Positions 14,275 through 19,562 of a stretch of DNA of 24,743 nt are shown in pieces. The DNA comes from a virus, in IMG/VR virus record IMGVR_UViG_3300021425_000184, positions 1 to 24,743 of that record; one strand, given 5' to 3'. Positions within the stretch are counted from its first letter, which is position 1; every line of letters begins with the position of its first letter. A program made the position numbers and the translations under genes. The notes beneath the pieces were generated by a model. It did not search any database, was not told the origin of the DNA, and saw nothing but the letters and a program-made list of their open reading frames with translations.

Positions 14275-14885
14275 AGCGAAGCCTGACGAATGTAAGTGAC
14301 AGCGCCATCCGCAAGAACCTCAGAACATGGAGGGACCGAGCGACCTCCAAGGAGGCACGCCTTGGTGGTGAGTGGTATGAAGACGCACACACACATGCCC
14401 AGCTGATTGCCGAAAAGGTTGGTTGTGATGTTTGGACGGCGGCCGCTGTGATTAGTGCCTTGAGTCCAATGAACGACTGGGAGCGCAACAAGCTTGACGC
14501 TTTGAACTTGGCGCTTGTCCATCATGATGGTGGGAAGCCTAGTGATGTTCGAGTTTGCACATTCCACAACAACAAACACAAAGCATGGGAATTGCTTGAG
14601 GGCAACTCCAAAGCCCTTGACGATGGCTCACCTAAAACGTGGGCTTTTGCAAAGAGCATAGAGTTGACACGACTTGCTCGTTGTGTTGTAGTCGATCGTT
14701 GGCACATGCGGGTCTGCTTGACTAGCTCGAAGACTCGCAAGATGATTGTTGAGGGCTTGACGGTCCCGCAGTATAACCGAGTCGAACGCCTAACCATAAG
14801 CGAAGCGGACAAGCTGCACGAGGCGCCCTCAGTCTATCAAGCGACATTGTGGTTGACCATTAAACGCCATTGGCAAGGTGGTTAA
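14271..14885 (+). CDS. HhH-GPD-like phage protein (resembles DUF7178)
   Basis: This 204-residue protein belongs to a family I recall from many phages, with the pattern WYEDAHTHAQLIAEKVG, then AAVISALSPMNDWERNKLDA, later KTWAFAKSI and VVVDRWHMRVC. In that family the architecture resembles helix-hairpin-helix DNA glycosylases, where the Asp of a VDRH-type segment sits at the position of the catalytic residue. A base-excision or DNA-binding role is therefore possible, but enzymatic activity is not established. I chose ATG 14271 because it overlaps the stop of the small membrane peptide (ATGA); an in-frame ATG at 14211 lies inside that peptide gene. It sits in the early block, where T7-like phages place host-takeover genes. 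A pair of hairpins follows it. Confidence 0.6.
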   Translation: MKRSLTNVSDSAIRKNLRTWRDRATSKEARLGGEWYEDAHTHAQLIAEKVGCDVWTAAAVISALSPMNDWERNKLDALNLALVHHDGGKPSDVRVCTFHNNKHKAWELLEGNSKALDDGSPKTWAFAKSIELTRLARCVVVDRWHMRVCLTSSKTRKMIVEGLTVPQYNRVERLTISEADKLHEAPSVYQATLWLTIKRHWQGG

Positions 14886-14891
14886 TTCCAA

Positions 14892-14934
14892 GAGCTCCTT
14901 GCATTTGCAGGGGGCTCCATGGAGTGAACCTCCA
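14892..14934 (+). other. Tandem hairpins in an early intergenic gap
   Basis: An 11-bp stem (14892-14902 with 14907-14917, two G-U pairs, loop ATTT) is followed by a 5-bp stem TGGAG/CTCCA (14920-14924 with 14930-14934). No T-tract follows, so this is not a simple terminator. In T7 the early transcript is cut by RNase III in hairpins between genes, and this could be a similar processing site (inference). Confidence 0.45.
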
Positions 14935-14953
14935 CTAAACCTAAAAAGAACAA

Positions 14954-15097
14954 ATGAAAGAAAAAGAATTGTTAATGATTGCAGCAGACGCGATCCAATC
15001 GTGGCCAAAGCGCCGAAAGAAAGCACTTGAATCTTATCACTCTGTTGATGAGTTCGAATGTCGTGACACGTGGGCCCTTCCAGACAATGGAGGATGA
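14954..15097 (+). CDS. 47-residue frame, possibly the N-terminal part of a TGA-interrupted gene
   Basis: The frame begins MKEKELLMIAADAIQSWPK after the A-rich leader AAAAAGAACAA, the same start context as 13988 and 18611, so initiation here looks real. It ends at TGA 15095-15097. The next gene, at 15110, is in exactly the same frame with no other stop between, so the two may be one protein of about 140 residues interrupted by a single TGA. That could be a mutation, a sequencing error or readthrough. Alternatively this is a complete small charged protein. No family is recognised. Confidence 0.5.
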   Translation: MKEKELLMIAADAIQSWPKRRKKALESYHSVDEFECRDTWALPDNGG

Positions 15098-15109
15098 CCA
15101 GCTCTCGAG

Positions 15110-15376
15110 ATGTTCCGCGCAGGATGCACGGACGAAGGACGGGAGTTAATCGACAAGCATCTAAAATCCCACTGGGAAGACGAAGTGAGCGGGAAAACTG
15201 CTCGCTCTGTTTTGAGATGCATGCCGGATCCGATGAGAGCGAATGTTGAGCACACCTTTATCTTGATTGATGATCTCATCCCAGACTATGCTAATTACAT
15301 AGACTCACAATGGCACGCCAGTAGGTATGCAAATCGTCTGCGAAAGCTCGCGGCTGAAATGGAGGAAACAGTATGA
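15110..15376 (+). CDS. Small early protein of unknown function (possible C-terminal part of the 14954 gene)
   Basis: This 88-residue predominantly helical protein runs from MFRAGCTDEGRELIDKHLK through HTFILIDDLIPDYANYID to RKLAAEMEETV. I do not recognise a family. It lies 12 nt downstream of the TGA closing the frame at 14954, in the same phase. Its ATG has no Shine-Dalgarno sequence at suitable distance (GGAGG lies 15 nt away). Its own stop overlaps the next ATG as ATGA at 15373-15376. Codon use and lack of internal stops support coding. Confidence 0.6.
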   Translation: MFRAGCTDEGRELIDKHLKSHWEDEVSGKTARSVLRCMPDPMRANVEHTFILIDDLIPDYANYIDSQWHASRYANRLRKLAAEMEETV

Positions 15377-15600
15377 ACAAACTATTTACTCTCTATGAGT
15401 CAGAGCGCGCAACCTTTTCCAGCATAGCGGATGCGAAGAGATTCATTGAAAACTTCAACTCTCTTTCGTATAAGCTCGAGCCCTTCGAGATTAAAAGGCC
15501 TAGCTTGAAATACAGAAGCAGACAAGAATGTGGTTGGTATTGGATACAAGCAACAAGACATTTTGAGCACAAAGATCACATTTGCTTTGTTGCTAAATAA
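15373..15600 (+). CDS. Small early protein of unknown function
   Basis: This 75-residue basic protein runs from MNKLFTLYESERATFSSIADAKRFIENF to an aromatic C-terminal half containing RQECGWYWIQATRHFEHKDH. The N-terminal part resembles a short beta-hairpin plus helix and the second half is rich in Trp, Tyr and His. No family is recognised. The start is well supported: it overlaps the preceding stop as ATGA, and GGAGG stands 7 nt before the ATG. It is the last gene of the early block and is followed by a strong terminator. Confidence 0.65.
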   Translation: MNKLFTLYESERATFSSIADAKRFIENFNSLSYKLEPFEIKRPSLKYRSRQECGWYWIQATRHFEHKDHICFVAK

Positions 15601-15621
15601 CTGACAACAACAACCAAAAAC

Positions 15622-15655
15622 AAGCGCTTAGGGAGCTTTCCTTAAGCGCTTTTTT
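15622..15655 (+). terminator. Strong intrinsic terminator closing the early block
   Basis: A 13-bp stem (AAGCGCTTAGGGA at 15622-15634 with TCCTTAAGCGCTT at 15639-15651, one G-U pair) has a 4-nt loop GCTT and runs into TTTTT. It separates the small early genes from the RNA polymerase transcript, unlike T7 where the early terminator lies after gene 1.3, downstream of the polymerase. Confidence 0.92.
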
Positions 15656-15714
15656 GTATCCATTTTCAAGGAACTCAAAGCTAAGCTACTTGAGAACGGA
15701 GCGTGCCCCGTAAC

Positions 15715-15813
15715 TTACGACTTAGAGCCGAACACGATGAGTGCCAGGAGGGCCACGTAGTAAAGTGCTAAGCAAATGGTTGTAGTGGTAATGAAGAAGT
15801 CTTTGTTTTTCAT
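15715..15813 (-). CDS. Candidate minus-strand 32-residue membrane peptide
   Basis: Reading leftwards from the ATG at 15813-15811, the frame encodes MKNKDFFITTTTICLALYYV and then ALLALIVFGSKS before TAA at 15717-15715. It has a basic N-terminus, one hydrophobic helix (about residues 8-28) and a short polar tail with Lys, a typical single-pass membrane peptide. Its ATG lies 5 nt downstream of motif copy C, which points in the same direction. This is the same geometry as motif copy A and the gene at 13252. All other credible genes here are on the + strand, so this would be the only exception. At 32 residues chance cannot be excluded. Confidence 0.45.
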   Translation of the reverse strand: MKNKDFFITTTTICLALYYVALLALIVFGSKS

Positions 15814-15818
15814 GTTGT

Positions 15819-15846
15819 CTTTAAGTGTCTTAGAGATCCCTTAAGA
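15819..15846 (-). promoter_or_regulatory. Repeated regulatory motif, copy C
   Basis: On the minus strand it reads TCTTAAGGGA then TCTCTAAG then ACACTTAAAG, identical to copy A at 22 of 28 positions. It faces the minus-strand peptide gene and lies 47 bp from copy B, which faces the polymerase operon. Confidence 0.5.
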
Positions 15847-15893
15847 TGTAGTTGTCTTTTGTTTTTACCATTAACAACTATTGCTTATCGATC

Positions 15894-15916
15894 TCTTAAA
15901 GACACTCTAAGTACCT
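15894..15916 (+). promoter_or_regulatory. Repeated regulatory motif, copy B
   Basis: It reads TCTTAAAGAC then ACTCTAAGTACCT, identical to copy A at 21 of 23 positions. It lies 64 nt upstream of the gene at 15981 and so upstream of the RNA polymerase gene. It could be a phage RNA polymerase promoter giving autocatalytic expression, or an operator. Confidence 0.5.
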
Positions 15917-15942
15917 GCACTGGGGGTGCGTCAAGAATAAAA

Positions 15943-15971
15943 TTGACAATATGTGTGTTTTTACCTAAAAA
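15943..15971 (+). promoter_or_regulatory. Weak candidate sigma70-type promoter for the RNA polymerase operon
   Basis: A perfect TTGACA (15943-15948) is followed after 17 bp by TAAAAA (15966-15971), a poor -10 box matching 4 of 6. Since host polymerase must first transcribe the phage polymerase gene, and a strong terminator stands at 15622, a host promoter here would make sense, but the -10 box is weak. Confidence 0.3.
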
Positions 15972-15980
15972 AGGCACGCA

Positions 15981-16151
15981 ATGAGAATAAAAGCAACAAA
16001 GAACAACGAAGCAGAAGAAATAAGACGCCGCCTAGTCGAGGATGAGTGTGCCATGCTGGCCAAGCACATCAAGCGATTAAGGGCCCGCCAAAAATCCATG
16101 AAGAAAGCACTAGAATTGTATGCAGAACGAGCAGGAAAAGGATGTCATTAA
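15981..16151 (+). CDS. Small basic coiled-coil-like protein overlapping the RNA polymerase start
   Basis: This 56-residue protein, starting MRIKATKNNEAEEIRRRLVE, is a single Lys/Arg/Glu-rich helix with heptad-like hydrophobics, ending AERAGKGCH. No family is recognised. It begins downstream of motif copy B and the TTGACA box, and its last 32 nt overlap the start of the RNA polymerase gene in another frame, suggesting coupling of polymerase translation to this small gene. It is too short for firm proof, but the position directly after a promoter region and the clean start support it. Confidence 0.55.
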   Translation: MRIKATKNNEAEEIRRRLVEDECAMLAKHIKRLRARQKSMKKALELYAERAGKGCH

Positions 16152-18576
16152 AGAACTTACTCAGGAAGACCTCAACCAGGACATGGTTGACCTCGGCGTT
16201 GGTCGTTACCGCGCTCGCATCGAGTCTGCTAAGAAGCGAGAGGCAGAGAGTGAAACGAAATACGGTCAAAGACTGATCCGAGGGGGCCTTCCGACTTACT
16301 CGAAGGCCATCAAAGAGATGGTTGATGGGTGGGACAACAGGAACAGCGCCTTGTGGCAGTTAGGCCTCCGTGAGATGAAATCCTCAGTGGTTGGTTTTAT
16401 TGTGATTAAGGCCGTCCTAGATTGCATCACATTAAAGAAGAACATGGCGAGCGTGAGTCACTTTGTGGGTTCCCGCGTTGAGGACCAGCACCGTTGTGAC
16501 TTCCTTGTAAAGAACAACGAGGCCAAGGGGGAGGGAATTGTTTTGGGTGCGCAGCGCCGCCGAGGGGGCCTCCTGAACCAGCGCAGGCACATTAAGAACT
16601 CAATGCGTAACGAGGCTGAAAAGGGCCTGATGCCTGGCTACACGGACTGGCGAAGGCGCGACAAGCTTAGTTGTGGTTTGACCTTGGTCGAGCTCCTTAG
16701 GCACGTTACGGGGATCATTGAGTATGTTTACATCCTGGAGAAGGCAGGTAAGAAGCCTACCCGATACGTCACGGCCTCAAAGGGGACCTTGGACTGGATC
16801 GAGAACTACAACGACGACAAGGAACTTTTCGAGCCGTTTTGGTTGCCCACTGCGGACGCACCGTTGCCTTGGGGTTCTATCTGGGAGGGGGGTTACGACA
16901 CGACAGGCACAGCACTTCCCAAGCTTCCGTTCATTAAGACGTCCAACATGGACTTCCTGAGGACCATTGAGAACGACAAGCTTGAGGTGCCTATGGAGGC
17001 CTGTAATCTCATCCAAGGGACGCCCTGGGTAATCAACCCGGCCGTGCTCCGTGTTGCCAAGTGGGCCTGGCAGAACAGCGTGGAGGTGGGTGCTTTGCCC
17101 AGTAAGGAGGATGAACAACTCCCAGACATCCCGAACGACTTCCACTCGAACGAAGAGAGTAACCGTAAGTGGCGACAGATGGCCGCTGGTATTTACTCGA
17201 GGAATGCCAGCACCAAGTCCAAACGACTACTCACCAGCAAGATTATCTACACAGCCGAGAAGCTCAGTGCCTCTCGGTTTTTCTACCCGAGTCACTGTGA
17301 CTTCCGAGGCCGCGTGTATAACATTGCGTCATCACTGAGTGTGATGGGGAACGACCTGTGTCGAGGGCTCCTTCAGTTTGCTCGGACAGAACGCTTGGCC
17401 AATGACAACGATGCGAAGTGGCTTGCGGTAGCCGGGGCGAACGCTTGGGGTAACGACAAGGTCACACTGCACGAGCGCTGGGTCTGGGCTGAAGACTTCA
17501 CCAAGGATGCCATCAAGATTGCCAAAGCACCTGAGCGTGAGTTGTTGTGGACTGAGGCAGACAAGCCTTGGTCTTTCCTTGCTTGGGTGAACGAATGGGC
17601 GGCTTACAAGCTTCATGGTAAGATCAACAGTGCACTTCCTGTGAACATGGACGCCTCTAACAATGGCCTACAGATCCTCTCTATGCTCACTCGTGATCCG
17701 TATGGGATGGAAGCAACGAATGTTCTACCAACAACCACACCTCAGGACATCTATGGGGTTGTTGCGTCCAATGCTGTTAAGACCTTAGAGACCCAGGCTG
17801 CTGCTGGGGATGAACTGGCACGTGCTTGGGTAGGATTTGGGATAGATCGAGTCAGCTGTAAACGTCCTGTAATGTGCTATAGTTACGGGCTCACTCCGTA
17901 TTCTAATCGTGCATACATCAACGAATGGTATGACGAACAGATCCACGGTAAGAAGCGGACTAAACCGTTCCCTGACGAAAAGAGATACTACGCAATCCAC
18001 ATGCTTGCCGAGCACGTTTGGAGGGGCATCGAGTCGGTCCTTAAGAAACCTAAGGAGTGCATGGACTGGTTCCAAGAGTGCACTCGCTTGATTGCCAATG
18101 AGAATCGTGCCTTGTCGTGGATATCGCCTACTGGGTTTCCTGTGCACCAAGAGTATTACAAGGTCCACAACCAACAAGTGAACACGTATATCAGTGGGAA
18201 GGCTACGTGCGTAAAGTTCCGTGAGGACGACGATGAGATTATCAGTAGGAGAAGAATGGTGAATGGTGCATCCCCTAATGTTGTGCATAGCCTGGATGCG
18301 TCAGCCCTCCACGAGACCATAGTGCGTGCCAACAAGAACCATGGAATCTACGATTTCTCGTTCATCCATGACAGTTATGGAACCCATGCAAACAAGTGTG
18401 ATGCACTTTCTTCAACATTGAGGGAGGTTTTTGTTGACTTCTTCTCTCGTGATCTGTTGAATGAATGGCGCACGCAATTAACGGAACAACATCCAGATTT
18501 AGATTTCCCGGTGCCACCAGAGTTTGGTGACGCCGAGATAAACAAGATAAAGGAGTCAAAATACTTCTTTAGTTAA
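16120..18576 (+). CDS. Single-subunit DNA-dependent RNA polymerase (T7 gp1-like)
   Basis: At 818 residues (T7 gp1 is 883) this is the phage polymerase that transcribes middle and late genes. Palm motif A is VNMDASNNGLQ (Asp511, equivalent of T7 Asp537). Motif B is SCKRPVMCYSYG (Lys581 and Tyr589, equivalents of T7 Lys631 and Tyr639). Motif C is FIHDSYGTH (His750, Asp751, equivalents of T7 His811 and Asp812). The DFRGRVY segment and the region between the SPTGFPV motif and ASPNVVHSLDAS, which holds the specificity loop, are also present. The loop differs from T7, so a different promoter sequence is expected. The start at ATG 16120 overlaps the 56-residue upstream gene; a later ATG at 16183 is possible. 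Unlike T7, the gene follows a strong terminator and its own regulatory gap. Confidence 0.97.
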   Translation: MQNEQEKDVIKELTQEDLNQDMVDLGVGRYRARIESAKKREAESETKYGQRLIRGGLPTYSKAIKEMVDGWDNRNSALWQLGLREMKSSVVGFIVIKAVLDCITLKKNMASVSHFVGSRVEDQHRCDFLVKNNEAKGEGIVLGAQRRRGGLLNQRRHIKNSMRNEAEKGLMPGYTDWRRRDKLSCGLTLVELLRHVTGIIEYVYILEKAGKKPTRYVTASKGTLDWIENYNDDKELFEPFWLPTADAPLPWGSIWEGGYDTTGTALPKLPFIKTSNMDFLRTIENDKLEVPMEACNLIQGTPWVINPAVLRVAKWAWQNSVEVGALPSKEDEQLPDIPNDFHSNEESNRKWRQMAAGIYSRNASTKSKRLLTSKIIYTAEKLSASRFFYPSHCDFRGRVYNIASSLSVMGNDLCRGLLQFARTERLANDNDAKWLAVAGANAWGNDKVTLHERWVWAEDFTKDAIKIAKAPERELLWTEADKPWSFLAWVNEWAAYKLHGKINSALPVNMDASNNGLQILSMLTRDPYGMEATNVLPTTTPQDIYGVVASNAVKTLETQAAAGDELARAWVGFGIDRVSCKRPVMCYSYGLTPYSNRAYINEWYDEQIHGKKRTKPFPDEKRYYAIHMLAEHVWRGIESVLKKPKECMDWFQECTRLIANENRALSWISPTGFPVHQEYYKVHNQQVNTYISGKATCVKFREDDDEIISRRRMVNGASPNVVHSLDASALHETIVRANKNHGIYDFSFIHDSYGTHANKCDALSSTLREVFVDFFSRDLLNEWRTQLTEQHPDLDFPVPPEFGDAEINKIKESKYFFS

Positions 18577-18610
18577 CCAAAAACAAAAACAACAAAGACA
18601 AAAAAGAACA

Positions 18611-19216
18611 ATGAGTAAAGTAATCGTAACACCAGTAGGGAAGGCCGTGTATCCACACCTTCAAACCCCTGACACTCGCTTCAATGATAATGGAGTTTAC
18701 CAGTGTCGCTTGCATGTCGAAGAAGCTGACTTTAACGAGTTTAGTGCCCAGATTAATGAGCTGTATGAAAAGGCTTATAAAGCTGAGTGTGCCGCTAAAG
18801 ACAAAGAGCTCAAAAAGGCAAAATCAAACCCGCTCAGAGTTACCGACGAGGGAAGCTTTGAGATCTACGCCAAGCAGGACGCACTGAAGCAAACGGCGAC
18901 GAAAGGCCTTCTTCAGTTTCGTGTAGCTGCTTACAACGCCAAAGGGACCAAGATCCAAATGCCTGCTGTTGGTTCTGGTTCTACCATAAAAATGGCAGTC
19001 GAGCCACACTTCTGGTATGTCTCAAGTCAAGGCTTTGGGATGACGCTGCGCTTGCGTAGTGTTCAAATCATTGACCTAAAGGAGTTTTCATCCAAAGACA
19101 AACTCTTTGATGCTGTTGATGGCTTCTCTGGGGGAGAGGCTTTTACCAACGAGCTCACTAATGATGAAGCGCCGGAAGTATCCCAAGAGGCGGACGAAGA
19201 CGCCTTTTCGTTCTAA
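18611..19216 (+). CDS. Single-stranded DNA-binding protein (T7 gp2.5-like)
   Basis: At 201 residues (T7 gp2.5 is 232) this is the replication SSB that coats single strands and contacts polymerase and helicase. It begins MSKVIVTPVGKAVYPHL with an OB-fold-like beta-rich body (QFRVAAYNAKGTKIQMPAV, SSQGFGMTLRLRSVQI). It ends in an acidic tail, EAPEVSQEADEDAFSF, with the C-terminal Phe that T7 gp2.5 uses for protein contacts. It follows the polymerase gene after 34 nt of A/C-rich leader without Shine-Dalgarno sequence, ending AAGAACA before the ATG. The 3' end overlaps the endonuclease gene by 56 nt, so the acidic-tail codons are also the N-terminus of the next protein in another frame. Confidence 0.9.
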   Translation: MSKVIVTPVGKAVYPHLQTPDTRFNDNGVYQCRLHVEEADFNEFSAQINELYEKAYKAECAAKDKELKKAKSNPLRVTDEGSFEIYAKQDALKQTATKGLLQFRVAAYNAKGTKIQMPAVGSGSTIKMAVEPHFWYVSSQGFGMTLRLRSVQIIDLKEFSSKDKLFDAVDGFSGGEAFTNELTNDEAPEVSQEADEDAFSF

Positions 19217-19562
19217 ACTCGAGGAACGTGTAGCCCTAGCCCTCAAGGGGGCTGGGGTTGACTACACCTACGAGAGTCAAAAGCTAAAGTATACGAGACT
19301 CTGCACCTATACTCCTGACTTTATACTGCCTAGTGGTATTATGTTGGAAGTTAAAGGATACTTCGAGCCCTCGGACAGATCCAAGCATTTATTAGTTCGT
19401 CAGCAGCACCCTCAAGTGGATCTTCGTTTTGTGTTCCAGAACGCAAACCTAAGACTGAACTCAAAGAGCTCGACAACTTATGGTGATTGGTGTGACAAGC
19501 ATGGATTCTTGTGGTGTGCACAAGCAATACCAAGAGAATGGCTGAACCTACCGCCTTGTTGA
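19161..19562 (+). CDS. Endonuclease I, Holliday junction resolvase (T7 gp3-like)
   Basis: The protein is 133 residues (T7 gp3 is 149). The enzyme resolves branched DNA and helps degrade host DNA. The active site is clear: TYTPDFILPSGIMLEVKG corresponds to T7 TYTPDFLLPNGIFVETKG (Asp55, Glu65, Lys67), and LEERV and YTYES hold the expected N-terminal glutamates (T7 Glu20, Glu35). KHLLVRQQHPQVDLRFVF also matches the family. I chose ATG 19161 (the tandem ATG at 19164 is equally possible) because starting further upstream at 19107 adds an unrelated sequence deep inside the SSB gene. The basic N-terminus MMKRRKYPKRRTKTPFRSK fits T7. It overlaps SSB by 56 nt and the primase gene by 25 nt, leaving no room for a gp3.5-type lysozyme between them. 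Confidence 0.92.
   Translation: MMKRRKYPKRRTKTPFRSKLEERVALALKGAGVDYTYESQKLKYTRLCTYTPDFILPSGIMLEVKGYFEPSDRSKHLLVRQQHPQVDLRFVFQNANLRLNSKSSTTYGDWCDKHGFLWCAQAIPREWLNLPPC

Larger units (their letters stand above)
15656..15980. promoter_or_regulatory. Regulatory gap upstream of the RNA polymerase operon
   Basis: The 325 bp hold no + strand gene. They contain a candidate minus-strand membrane peptide gene (15715-15813), motif copies C (minus) and B (plus) as a divergent pair 47 bp apart, and a TTGACA box at 15943. The arrangement suggests a divergent promoter region controlling the polymerase operon. Confidence 0.5.

Noticed and set aside
18452-18458. ATCTGTT, the T7 concatemer-junction pause sequence
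   Set aside because: It lies inside the RNA polymerase coding sequence, far from the expected genome ends; a 7-mer is expected by chance.
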